NCBI GenBank assembly: GCA_965208775.1
Contig: OZ242360.1
Location: forward strand, 3,100,001 to 3,164,000
Direction of reading: 5' to 3'
Source of the DNA: JAPOVO01 sp026708165
Lineage (GTDB): Bacteria; Chloroflexota; UBA11872; VXNJ01
DNA: 64,000 bases
Shown here: positions 34,101-42,762 of the stretch, piece after piece
Position numbering within the stretch: the first letter of the stretch is position 1
Layout: each line of letters starts with the position of its first letter
Program-made: the position numbers and the translations under genes
The notes under the pieces: model-generated
The model's input: only the letters and a program-made list of their open reading frames with translations
Told to the model about the DNA's origin: nothing
Databases searched by the model: none

Positions 34101-34928
34101 ATGAACATCGACCAAGCGTTGTACGAGCTTGGAGTTCGCGACGACACGCTTTCTGATGATGACATCGAATCGCTGGACCGCAACGGCTTCTTGCGGGTCG
34201 AGAACGCGCTTACGCCGGAGCAGGTGGAAGTGCAGCGACGCCGCGTTTATGAGCTGATCGAGTTGGAGGGCGAGGACGCCGGTCTGGAAGTCCACAAGGA
34301 AGAGGGTGCGGACCGTCTTGGCGACCTGGTGAACAAGGACGACATTTTCGACATCTGCTTCACGCATCCGAAGCTGCTGGCGTCGATCCGTCATATCGTC
34401 GGCGGCGATTTCCGCATGGGCGCGCTGAACGCGCGCAACGTTCACCCTGGATATGGCCATCAGGCTTTTCATCAGGACTCCGGCAAACCGGGATCGCCGG
34501 GAAACTACGAGTACGTGAACTCCATCTATTTCCTGGTTGACTTTACCGAGGAAAACGGCCCCACGAGAGTCGTGCCCGGATCGCACAGCGGGGGGGAGCT
34601 CGCGAACGAGGCGATGGACGATCCAACCGATGAGCACCCTGACGAAGTGCACTTGACGGGCAAGGCCGGCACGGCCTACATCTTCAATGCTCACCTCTGG
34701 CACGGTGGGACAGTCAACAGGAGCGATGGAAACAGGCCGGCCGTTTTCGCGTACTTCGGCCGCCGCGACGTGCCACCGTATATCGACCAGCGCAAGTACA
34801 TCAGACCTGAGACCTACGACCGTCTCGGCGATGGCGCTAAATACGTCCTGGACGTTCAGGGAGTAGAGGAATTCACGCCGGAAGGGTTCGAACGTTCCCG
34901 GGTGGTGCAAGCGACCGGTCACAGATAG
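34101..34928 (+). CDS. Phytanoyl-CoA dioxygenase family protein
   Basis: A 275-residue Fe(II)/2-oxoglutarate oxygenase. Iron ligands are His and Asp of AFHQDSG (about 124) and His of LWHGGTVN (about 204), with the 2-oxoglutarate Arg in RPAVFAYFGRRD. FLVDFTEENGPTRVVPGSHSGGE is the typical centre and LDRNGFLRVENAL the opening. It resembles the enzyme at 16258 only in these family motifs. ATG 34101 was chosen (GGGAG 9 nt upstream) over an in-frame GTG at 34062. It heads a plus-strand run with two Gfo genes. Confidence 0.88.
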   Translation: MNIDQALYELGVRDDTLSDDDIESLDRNGFLRVENALTPEQVEVQRRRVYELIELEGEDAGLEVHKEEGADRLGDLVNKDDIFDICFTHPKLLASIRHIVGGDFRMGALNARNVHPGYGHQAFHQDSGKPGSPGNYEYVNSIYFLVDFTEENGPTRVVPGSHSGGELANEAMDDPTDEHPDEVHLTGKAGTAYIFNAHLWHGGTVNRSDGNRPAVFAYFGRRDVPPYIDQRKYIRPETYDRLGDGAKYVLDVQGVEEFTPEGFERSRVVQATGHR

Positions 34929-35035
34929 AGGGCGTTCCGTTAACGGTCTTTGACCTCGTTGGTTTAGCGGACGGGCGTTGAAGAAATGGTGAAGCAATCC
35001 GCCGGCAATATGCCGCAAGCCGAAAGGATCAGAAA

Positions 35036-36043
35036 TTGAGCACCAGTTCAGGTAAACCGCCCATTCGCATGGCGCAGTACGGCACCAAGCACGCGCACGC
35101 CCGTGGCGTTCTCAGCGTCATGCTGGCCGACGATGAGGTTGAAGTGACAGGCGTATTCGAGCCGGACCCGGAGCGGCGGAATCAGCTAGAGATGGCGGGC
35201 GAGAAGCCGTGGTCGGAAGTCAACTGGTACGGCGATCCGTCGGAGTTTCTCGACGATCCGACGATCACGGCGGTCGCGTCGGAGGGAAGCAACGCGGAGA
35301 GCCTGGACCACACCGACGCGATCATCGACGCCGGCAAGCACGCGTTCTACGACAAGCCGGCGGGTGACGATTTCGGTCGCTTCGAGAGCATCGTCGCACG
35401 CGCCAAAGAGAAGTCACTGCTGGTCCAGATGGGCTACATGTTTCGATATCACGACGGCTTCGAGCGCATTCTCAGCTGGGCTAATTCAGGTGTGCTCGGA
35501 CACGTGTTTTCTGTACGAGCGCACATCTCGACCAGCATCCCGAACGAATACCGGGCCGCGCTCGCCGAGTTCAAAGGCGGTGTCTTTTACGACTTGGCCG
35601 GCCACGTGATCGATCTGGTCGTATACATTCTGGGACGCCCCGAGAGGGTTACGTCGTTCATGCAGAACGCGGACAAGTCCGGCCCTCCGATCCCCGACAA
35701 CACTCTCAGCGTCTTCGAGTACGACGCGGCTCTGGGATTCATAGACATAGCGGCGATGGAAGCGCCGCCGATGGCGAGGCGTTTCGAAGTCTACGGCACG
35801 GAAGGATCGGCGATCATGGAGCCCTACGAGCCGGCCGACACTCTTCGACTGTGCCTGCGGGAGCCGAAGGCGGGATTTCCGGCCGGAGTATCGATCCTCA
35901 AGCTCGAGGCGCGTCCGCGTTACGTAAAGAGCCTGGAAGCATTCGTGAGCGACATTCGGGGCGAGAAGCAGCCTGACCGCAGCCTGGATCACGAGCTACT
36001 GGTCCAGGAAACCCTGCTTCGCGCCACCGGAAGGATTGAGTAG
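35036..36043 (+). CDS. Gfo/Idh/MocA-family oxidoreductase
   Basis: A 335-residue member that starts QYGTKHAHARGVL (in place of the usual Gly-rich loop, with a His pair), then VFEPDPERR and the catalytic loop YDKPAGDD, which keeps the Lys. The GGVFYDLAGHVIDLVVY block supplies Asp and His of the active site. TTG 35036 is the start, with AAAGGAT about 7 nt before. It lies 107 nt after the oxygenase gene and 28 nt before the next Gfo gene; the three probably form an operon. The altered nucleotide loop GTKHAHAR is unusual. Confidence 0.82.
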   Translation: MSTSSGKPPIRMAQYGTKHAHARGVLSVMLADDEVEVTGVFEPDPERRNQLEMAGEKPWSEVNWYGDPSEFLDDPTITAVASEGSNAESLDHTDAIIDAGKHAFYDKPAGDDFGRFESIVARAKEKSLLVQMGYMFRYHDGFERILSWANSGVLGHVFSVRAHISTSIPNEYRAALAEFKGGVFYDLAGHVIDLVVYILGRPERVTSFMQNADKSGPPIPDNTLSVFEYDAALGFIDIAAMEAPPMARRFEVYGTEGSAIMEPYEPADTLRLCLREPKAGFPAGVSILKLEARPRYVKSLEAFVSDIRGEKQPDRSLDHELLVQETLLRATGRIE

Positions 36044-36071
36044 ACAGCCGGATTAGGGGAGGGCTGTTCGG

Positions 36072-37199
36072 TTGGCTTCAAAGCTGAGAGCGGCCGTGAT
36101 TGGATGCGGGTCGATGGGAGTGCATCACACACGCGGCTACCTCGATACCGGGCGGTTCGAAATCGCAGCGATCTCGGATATGAACCCCGAGGTCTTGGAC
36201 GAGATGGACGCGCGGTTCGGAGTTGACGAGAACTACCGTCCGGACCGGTTCACCGATCCGAACCGAATGCTCGACTCGCAAAGGTTCGACGTGGTTTCCG
36301 TATGCACCTGGCACCGTGAGCACGCCGTCTGGACCATCGCCGCAGCAACGCGAAAGCCGGGAATCATCATCAGCGAAAAACCGATGGCGGAAGACCTGGG
36401 GCGCGCCGAAGAGATGCGGACCGTTTGCGAGCGCAACGGGGTAAAGCTGGCCGTAGCGCACCAGCGGCGGTTTCTGCCTTCCTACGTCCTCGCCCGGCAG
36501 ATGATCGCCGACGGGATGATAGGCGACGTGGAGCTGATGTACTCGTCAGCCGGCTGGGGGCTTCCCAACTGGTCGAGCCACCATGCCGACATGTACCGGT
36601 TCCTGTTGCAGGATGAATGCGCATGGGTAATGGGCGCCGTTACGCGAACGACAGACCGCATGGAGCGAGGCACGCGCATTGAAGACGGCGCGATGGCCGT
36701 GTTCCAGTTCAAGCGGGGAACCCGGTGCGTTCTGTTAAGCGATGTGACCGGCGAGATATACCAGGGCGCAAGCATCTACGGCTCGGAAGGGATGATCGAC
36801 TTGCTTCCGGAGCGCGTGAGAGTGTTGGGGCGTGATTCGGGCGGCCAATGGATAACTCACGCGCCCAATGGCCGCTTCTACAACGTAGACGCCGACAACT
36901 TCGAGTATGTCGAAGGAGCGGCCGCACAAGCGAACGAGCTGGCCAATTGGGCGGAGGGCAAGATCGACGAATATCGGGGCGAGGCGCGGAACGGATACAA
37001 AGCCCTGGAGATGATCATGGCGGTCTACGAGTCGGCGCGGCTCCACGAGCACGTTTCCCTGCCGCTAAAAACCAAAGTCAACCCGCTCGATGTGATGGTT
37101 GAGCAGGGCCACTTGCCGGTCGTCTATCCCGGCGCCTATGACATTCGCGGCTTCAAGCTGCACGGCGAGGAAACCATGTACGACCGCGCCGGCGAGTAG
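36072..37199 (+). CDS. Gfo/Idh/MocA-family oxidoreductase
   Basis: A 375-residue member and the only one of the nine with the canonical SEKPMAED catalytic loop (about residue 102). The Rossmann motif is VIGCGSMGVHHTRGY. AHQRRFLPSY follows, as in inositol dehydrogenase-like proteins. The expected Gly-Gly-x-x-x-Asp-x-x-x-His is replaced by NWSSHHADMYRFLLQDE, keeping His and Asp. Start TTG 36072, with GGGGAGGG about 8 nt upstream. Third gene of the oxygenase-Gfo-Gfo run. Confidence 0.83.
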   Translation: MASKLRAAVIGCGSMGVHHTRGYLDTGRFEIAAISDMNPEVLDEMDARFGVDENYRPDRFTDPNRMLDSQRFDVVSVCTWHREHAVWTIAAATRKPGIIISEKPMAEDLGRAEEMRTVCERNGVKLAVAHQRRFLPSYVLARQMIADGMIGDVELMYSSAGWGLPNWSSHHADMYRFLLQDECAWVMGAVTRTTDRMERGTRIEDGAMAVFQFKRGTRCVLLSDVTGEIYQGASIYGSEGMIDLLPERVRVLGRDSGGQWITHAPNGRFYNVDADNFEYVEGAAAQANELANWAEGKIDEYRGEARNGYKALEMIMAVYESARLHEHVSLPLKTKVNPLDVMVEQGHLPVVYPGAYDIRGFKLHGEETMYDRAGE

Positions 37200-37242
37200 A
37201 AGCCGTGGACATTTGGTGGGGACGGATCGAGGGGCGGTACCA

Positions 37243-37539
37243 GTGAGTGAACCGAGCAGCCGGCGGCGGCCGGCCTGGAGATTCGGGAATCAGATTCGGC
37301 GTATACAGCGGAAGCGCGGCGTGCGCATCATGGTTGAGTCGCCCGCGCTTTGCCGTTACACGCTGGACGACTGGAGGACCTACTACGAACGGCGGATGAG
37401 ACGCCGCAGCCGCAGCGTTTATGACCTGTATCTCGGTTTCGGGCATCTCCAGGGGGGCGACATCCTGAGATTTCGATTCCGATGGTCAGATGATGGGGAT
37501 TGGGACGAGCAGGTCTACGAGATAGAAGTCGAGAACTAG
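37243..37539 (+). CDS. Small hypothetical protein
   Basis: A 98-residue frame that I do not recognise. It begins with a very basic stretch (RRRPAWRFGNQIRRIQRKRG), followed by TLDDWRTYYERRMRRRSRSVYDLYLGFG and an acidic C-terminal end, SDDGDWDEQVYEIEVEN. GTG 37243 has GAGGGG about 9 nt upstream; ATG 37330 is an alternative start giving 69 residues. It follows the 36072 gene by 43 nt and precedes the convergent alcohol dehydrogenase. It may be a nucleic-acid-binding or regulatory peptide, or spurious. Confidence 0.4.
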   Translation: MSEPSSRRRPAWRFGNQIRRIQRKRGVRIMVESPALCRYTLDDWRTYYERRMRRRSRSVYDLYLGFGHLQGGDILRFRFRWSDDGDWDEQVYEIEVEN

Positions 37540-37579
37540 TCTCGGACCACCACACGTATTCGGACCTGCCCGCTGACGC

Positions 37580-38743
37580 TTAGAGCCCCGGGACTATGGT
37601 CGCCTTTACGCATTCCATCGCAGAGGCCGCGGCTATCGCGTCGGCGACTCCCCGTTCGCTCAAGGGGAACGTGCTCTGCACACGGGTCCAGTCGTAGTCG
37701 TTTTGGACGGAGTAGAGGTTGGTGATCGCCTGGTCGACCTCGTCGGGAGTGAACGCCCAGCTTCCGAGTATCTGCACTTCCTTCACGCACATGCGGTGCC
37801 AGCTCGTGTCGATGCTGCCGGCATCGGTGAACTGGCCCATCTCGACATAAGTCCCGCCGTCGCGCAGCATCTCCACGCCTTCGGGACCGGCGGCCGGACT
37901 GCCCGAGCAGTCGAGGGCGAGGTCGGCACCGAATCCTCCAATGACCTCCCTGACCGCCCGCACCCGCTCGTCGGGAGTCGAAAACTGATCGATCGAGACC
38001 GTGGCGTCGGCGCCCATTTCCCGGCACAACGCCAGCCTGGGATTTTCCGGCGCGCCGACGACGACGATTCTTCCCGCGCCTCGCTGCCTGGCCGCGACCA
38101 ACGCCATTACGCCGATGGGTCCCGAACCTTGGATCACCACCGAATCGCCCGCCTTGAACGATTCGTTTCCGAGGGACATCGCGCGATTGAACGCCCGGGT
38201 CACGGAGCTATAAGGCTCCACAAGCGAACCGACCATCGCTGACATGTCATCCGGCACGCGGAATATCTTGGTTGAGGGGAGCCTTTCAAGATCGATATAG
38301 ACCATTTCGGCCCATCCGCCCCAGAGGTGCGGCGGCTCGTCGAAACCGATTTTCCGGCCGTAGTACGTCGGACGCAGGCACCGGTTGGCGCGGCTGGGAT
38401 AGTGGACGCAGTAGTAGCACTCGCCGCAGGCCATCAGCGGCGGCATTATCACCCTGTCGCCCTGGCGCAGGGGCCGTCCCATGTAGTCGCTGGTAAGGCC
38501 GGGGCCGATTGTCTCGACCACTCCAGCCAGTTCGTGTCCGAGGGTAAAAGGCCAGGGCAGCTCTCCGGGCCAGTGTCCTTTGAGAATGTGCAGGTCGGTG
38601 CCGCAAACTCCGCAGGCGTCTATGCGTATCAGCGCGCCGCGCTCCGGGACGTGGGGCAGCGGGACCGAACGCATAGTCGGCCTGGCGCCCGGTCCGTCGA
38701 ACGTTACGACGCCAACGTCCGATGTGGGCTTGCGTACGCTCAC
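37580..38743 (-). CDS. Zinc-dependent medium-chain alcohol dehydrogenase
   Basis: A 387-residue MDR enzyme. Catalytic zinc ligands: Cys of DACGVCGTD (about 45), His of LGHELAG (about 69). Structural zinc site: CGECYYC and a fourth Cys in RANRC (residues about 110-126). The NAD-binding motif is IQGSGPIGVMAL around residue 207. Threonine dehydrogenase- or sorbitol dehydrogenase-like by length and pattern; by context it would oxidise a sugar alcohol. It is transcribed away from the transketolase-like gene and converges on the small hypothetical gene. Confidence 0.88.
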   Translation of the reverse strand: MSVRKPTSDVGVVTFDGPGARPTMRSVPLPHVPERGALIRIDACGVCGTDLHILKGHWPGELPWPFTLGHELAGVVETIGPGLTSDYMGRPLRQGDRVIMPPLMACGECYYCVHYPSRANRCLRPTYYGRKIGFDEPPHLWGGWAEMVYIDLERLPSTKIFRVPDDMSAMVGSLVEPYSSVTRAFNRAMSLGNESFKAGDSVVIQGSGPIGVMALVAARQRGAGRIVVVGAPENPRLALCREMGADATVSIDQFSTPDERVRAVREVIGGFGADLALDCSGSPAAGPEGVEMLRDGGTYVEMGQFTDAGSIDTSWHRMCVKEVQILGSWAFTPDEVDQAITNLYSVQNDYDWTRVQSTFPLSERGVADAIAAASAMECVKATIVPGL

Positions 38744-38943
38744 TTGAAACCGCCTGTGTCGTCGATATGCCCGTTGCGCTCGTCGATCATAGGGTTAACT
38801 TCGGAAAATGCGCGAGAACTGCTAAAACATAGAGAATAAGTTAGCAACCGTTAGGCGCCGCCATTTAAAGTACCAGAGACAACGGGGCGAACGGTCCGAC
38901 TTGGCCGTCGGCGTCTGAACTGCGTAATCAGGAGAGACCAATA

Positions 38944-41508
38944 GTGACCGCGAAATCAATGACAGAACCACGGGCCGTCACGATAAACTCCGTCGCCGCC
39001 GAGGAGAGGCAGGCTGCGCTCAGTGTGGAGTTGCCCGACTATGACCGCGAGCGGTTCGAGGACGTTGCCTTCATGACGTCCATGACGCTGGTCTTGCTGG
39101 GGAATTACGCTCAGACCGGTCACTTCGGCGGACCGCTGGCCTACACGCCCTATAACGTCGCGGCCCATCTAGCGGGTCCCGAGGCGGGTGGTCTGCGATA
39201 CGACATCCGCCAGCCGAAGCTTCCCTTCTCGGACAAGTTCATGGTTGCGGGTGGACACAACATTCCTACCGGCTACGCGCTGTGGATGATCCTGTACGAG
39301 GCGATGGCTCGTCAGCACGCCGCGACCGGCCACGACCGTTTCAAGGTCGATCCTGAAATCGCAATGCTGTCGATCGACGCGCTGGGATTCCGGCGGGGTG
39401 CCGGGGCGCTCGCGACCATGCTCGCGGAGAACGGGCTGGAAGATGACGAGTTGTTTAGCCAGGCGAAGCTTCGGGGGATACGTTCTCTGGCCGGACACGC
39501 CGAGACCACCGATGTTACGAACGACGTGAACGGAGGGCCTTCCGGCATCGGCATTGCCACCGCCAGCGGCAAGGCGATGTTCTGGGACTTCGTCCAAGCA
39601 CCCGAATCCCTGAAAGTCCTAGCGCTCGAGGGCGAGTTTGCGATGACGGAGGGACACGCCCAGGAGCTCAAGACGTCGGCTCTCTCGCAAAAGGTGGGCA
39701 AGCGGCTGCGCATCCTGCTCTCTTACAACAACGCCGGAATCGACGACAGCCTTGTCGGTGGGGTTATTGATTCAAAGTTCGATGCTTACGACCTGGTCGG
39801 TCAATGGGTCTCGTATGGGTGGAACGTCTTTCAGATCGACGACGGAAACGACTTCGATCAGGTAATGGCGGTGCTGAAGGCGATGGAGGACTGGCCCCAG
39901 GACGACCGGAGGCCAATGATCGTTATCGGCAACACGGTCAAGGGCTGGTGGCCGGGCGCGGTGGATGGCAAGGTCAACGGTCAGGACCAGCTTGTCGGTT
40001 ATCCGAGCCATCCGTACGCGATGAAGATGAACAGCGAGTATTTCGTATCGCTGGCTCGGAGCTTCGAGCAGCGATACGGAGTAACTTTCGCGGGAATCGA
40101 TGACGGTCCGGTGAGTGATGAGCGTGAAAGGCTGATCCAGTTCAAGACGAACGTGGACGTGGCCCTGTCGGTCATGGACTCGCAGCCTGGTTTGCGCGAG
40201 TGGATCGCGAACAGGCTGGTGGAAATCGCGGAAGAGGTTCCCGCCGATCTCCCGGTCCGAATACCGACCGAGAGCGACCCCTTCCTCGACGAGAGGCTGA
40301 GACCGGCAAACCTGCCGGAAGAGCCGCAAACAGTCTCGCTTGAGGACCCGGCGACAGGCGAGCGGGTGCAGGGCAGCGTTGAACTCTTCAAGACTTCCGG
40401 AGACGTTGCTGGAACGCGGCGGGCCATATCCGAGATTGGCAAATGGCTCAACTACGTGACCGAGAACCGCTTCCTGACGGTGGCCGCCGACCTGTCCGAT
40501 TCGATAAACGTCGAGCACGCGCACTTCCTGGATCACTATGATCCGGACAGCACCTTCGCGGGCACCAAGATCAAGGCGCCGATCCAGGAAGCCGTGAACG
40601 CGTCCAGCGTAGTCGGTCTTGTCGGACAGACGGTGTCGTCCGACCCCAACGTCCACGCCGGGGTATGGGGACTCAGCGGGACGTACGGAGCATTTACTCC
40701 GCTGATGTACACGCCGGTGCGCGTGTTCAGCCAGCAAAACCAGGACAGCCCGTTCAACCTAGGCGTCCTGACGGTTCTTGCCGGGCACTCCGGACCCGAG
40801 ACAGCCGCCGACGCGCGGACACACTTCGGCATCTTCGCGCCGCAGGTGTGGACGCTGTTCCCGCGCGGTGAGGTGATAAATCTCTATTTCTGGGACTACA
40901 ACGACGTTGCGCCGGGATTCTTCGCGGCGGTGGAGCATTCCGCTCGAACCAAAGAGGCGGGACTGATCGTCATTCACGTCGCGAGGCCAGACTTCCCGGT
41001 GGCGGACAGGTCTACGTTCGCCGACTCGGACGTGAAGGCCGCCGCGAAGGGCGTCTACCTGTTGCGGGACTACGATCCCAATGCCGAGAAGATGGGGAAC
41101 GTGTTCGTGCAGGGATCGAGTTCCACCTTCAACCTGGTCAGCATTTTGCCGCAGCTCGAGAAGGCAGGCATCAACGTTCGGGTCTCGGCAGTCATCAGCG
41201 AGGACCTGTTCAGTCTCCAGCCGCGTTCGTATCAGGAATCGATTCTTCCGGACGAAGCGAGATACGACTCGATGTTCGTCACCACGATGACGAAGCGCGT
41301 GCCCCAGCTAGCAAATATGGGACCGCTGACCGAGGAGTACTCGCTGACCGCCGATTGGGACGACCGCTGGCGCACGGGCGGGTCGGAAGCCGACGTTATC
41401 GCGGAGTCTCGCCTGGACGCGGACTCGATTCTTGCGGGAATCATACGGTTCGCGCGGGCCCGTGACGAGAGGTTGCAACGGCAGCGCGGCGCGCTGTCCG
41501 CCTTGTAG
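38944..41508 (+). CDS. Transketolase-like thiamine-diphosphate enzyme
   Basis: An 854-residue TPP enzyme, longer than usual transketolase (about 660). N-terminal TPP domain: TGHFGG (about 60), GGHNIPTGYAL (about 102), GHAETT...NGGPSGIGIA (about 180), then LEGEFAMTEGHAQE and SYNNAGID about 30 residues on, matching the GDG(x)N magnesium/TPP motif but with Glu in place of the usual Asp. The pyrimidine domain carries TRRAISEIGKWL and AADLSDSINV, and a C-terminal domain of the usual fold follows. GTG 38944 has AGGAGAG upstream. Central sugar-phosphate metabolism or a specialised ketol transfer is likely. Confidence 0.75.
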   Translation: MTAKSMTEPRAVTINSVAAEERQAALSVELPDYDRERFEDVAFMTSMTLVLLGNYAQTGHFGGPLAYTPYNVAAHLAGPEAGGLRYDIRQPKLPFSDKFMVAGGHNIPTGYALWMILYEAMARQHAATGHDRFKVDPEIAMLSIDALGFRRGAGALATMLAENGLEDDELFSQAKLRGIRSLAGHAETTDVTNDVNGGPSGIGIATASGKAMFWDFVQAPESLKVLALEGEFAMTEGHAQELKTSALSQKVGKRLRILLSYNNAGIDDSLVGGVIDSKFDAYDLVGQWVSYGWNVFQIDDGNDFDQVMAVLKAMEDWPQDDRRPMIVIGNTVKGWWPGAVDGKVNGQDQLVGYPSHPYAMKMNSEYFVSLARSFEQRYGVTFAGIDDGPVSDERERLIQFKTNVDVALSVMDSQPGLREWIANRLVEIAEEVPADLPVRIPTESDPFLDERLRPANLPEEPQTVSLEDPATGERVQGSVELFKTSGDVAGTRRAISEIGKWLNYVTENRFLTVAADLSDSINVEHAHFLDHYDPDSTFAGTKIKAPIQEAVNASSVVGLVGQTVSSDPNVHAGVWGLSGTYGAFTPLMYTPVRVFSQQNQDSPFNLGVLTVLAGHSGPETAADARTHFGIFAPQVWTLFPRGEVINLYFWDYNDVAPGFFAAVEHSARTKEAGLIVIHVARPDFPVADRSTFADSDVKAAAKGVYLLRDYDPNAEKMGNVFVQGSSSTFNLVSILPQLEKAGINVRVSAVISEDLFSLQPRSYQESILPDEARYDSMFVTTMTKRVPQLANMGPLTEEYSLTADWDDRWRTGGSEADVIAESRLDADSILAGIIRFARARDERLQRQRGALSAL

Positions 41509-41612
41509 TACGGATCCGGTAGCGCACGCCGGACGCAGCGCTGGTCGGAACCGCGGAATAGCTGGCTGGGTCGGGTTGGCTTTGGCTTGGCGTCGTTAGG
41601 TGAGACGGCGAG

Positions 41613-42671
41613 CTATCCGCAGACTTGCTCGAACAGCCTCATGTGGTTGAGGCCCATTACCTTGGCAAGGTCGTTGTCGCTCCAGCCGCGATCCGAAAGC
41701 CCCTCAGCAATCTGCTGAAAGTCTCCGGCGTCGGCCATCACGTCGCCGCCTCCGTCGAAGTCCGACCCGATCCCGACACAGTCGATCCCGCCGACGTCGG
41801 CGAAGTGCTCGACGTGGTCTAGAAACCTGTCGACTGATGGGTTTTCGGGGTCGACGAAATATGGAACTAAAGTCGCGCCGATTACTCCCCCTCCGCTGGC
41901 AATCGCGCGTATCTGGTCGTCGTCGAGGTTCCGGGGATGGTGGCTCAAGGCGCGGCAGCAGTTGTGAGTCCCGATCAACGGTGCGCTTGACACGTCTACC
42001 GTGTCCCAGAATCCGCGGTCGCTGATGTGTGAAATGTCCACAAGCATCCCGATGTCGTTCATCGCGCGCACCAGACTCTTTCCGAACTTGGTCAAACCGC
42101 CCCCGGTGGCGTTCTCAAAGGCGCCATCCGCGGCGTCGGCCCGGTAGCTCCACGTCAAGGTGATCGCTCTTACGCCAGTCGAGTAGAGCGCGGGCAAGAC
42201 GTAAAGGCTTCGTTGCAGCACGTCGGAGTTTTCCACGGCCAGGACCGCGGCTATACGGCCCTCGGAACGCAGCGCGTGGATTTCGTCGGTCGTGGTGGCG
42301 ATGCCTATCTGATCGGAATGGGCGTTGACTTCAGCGAGAAACCATCCGAACCCGTCGAGCGCGAACAGCAGATGGTTGCCCAGCGCCCGGGTAACGTCGA
42401 TTGCGAAAAAGGCCACGTCGACGCCGCCGGCCTTCAGCTTGGGGATGTCCACCTGGATGGGAGCAGCGTCACGGCCTAGCGGGTCGCGCAGCTCCGCGAC
42501 TATGCTGGCGGGTTGGTCGATCGGCGGCGCTTCGGCTCCGAGGGGATCGCGAACCGCGGCCACGCGCCGGACGGGAGCGTCCGGTCCGGCGAGGCTTTGC
42601 CCGCCTCTCCTTATGAGACTGACGATCGCGTCGTTGTGCGAATCGACGACGATGCTCGACGAGTTCAGCAT
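41613..42671 (-). CDS. Membrane dipeptidase-like metallopeptidase (peptidase M19)
   Basis: A 352-residue protein of the renal-dipeptidase family, zinc enzymes that cleave dipeptides and sometimes beta-lactams. The signature VDSHNDAIV (His-x-Asp, about residue 9), AVENSD (bridging Glu about 147), LVDISHIS and IGTHNCCRAL (His sites about 225-245) and GIGSDFDGGG (about 313) are all present. ATG 42671 was chosen (GAGGA upstream in GGAGGAAG); a longer frame to 42710 has no ribosome site. No signal peptide is seen, so it should be cytoplasmic. Confidence 0.88.
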   Translation of the reverse strand: MLNSSSIVVDSHNDAIVSLIRRGGQSLAGPDAPVRRVAAVRDPLGAEAPPIDQPASIVAELRDPLGRDAAPIQVDIPKLKAGGVDVAFFAIDVTRALGNHLLFALDGFGWFLAEVNAHSDQIGIATTTDEIHALRSEGRIAAVLAVENSDVLQRSLYVLPALYSTGVRAITLTWSYRADAADGAFENATGGGLTKFGKSLVRAMNDIGMLVDISHISDRGFWDTVDVSSAPLIGTHNCCRALSHHPRNLDDDQIRAIASGGGVIGATLVPYFVDPENPSVDRFLDHVEHFADVGGIDCVGIGSDFDGGGDVMADAGDFQQIAEGLSDRGWSDNDLAKVMGLNHMRLFEQVCG

Positions 42672-42762
42672 TTCCGCTCTTCCTCCTGATCGGTCTTGAG
42701 CCAGGCGCACGGAAGCGAGCTTGCCGCAGGGTCAAGACTCGGACTGATATCGGTCAATTTAG

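Noticed and set aside
34047..35018. 323-residue minus-strand frame opposite the second oxygenase gene
   Set aside because: Antisense shadow; the plus strand has the iron-ligand motifs.
7501..38743. Possible mobile genomic island
   Set aside because: No integrase, transposase, tRNA or flanking direct repeat is visible, and base composition is like the flanks.
39772..40737. 321-residue minus-strand frame opposite the transketolase-like gene
   Set aside because: Antisense shadow within a strongly supported gene.
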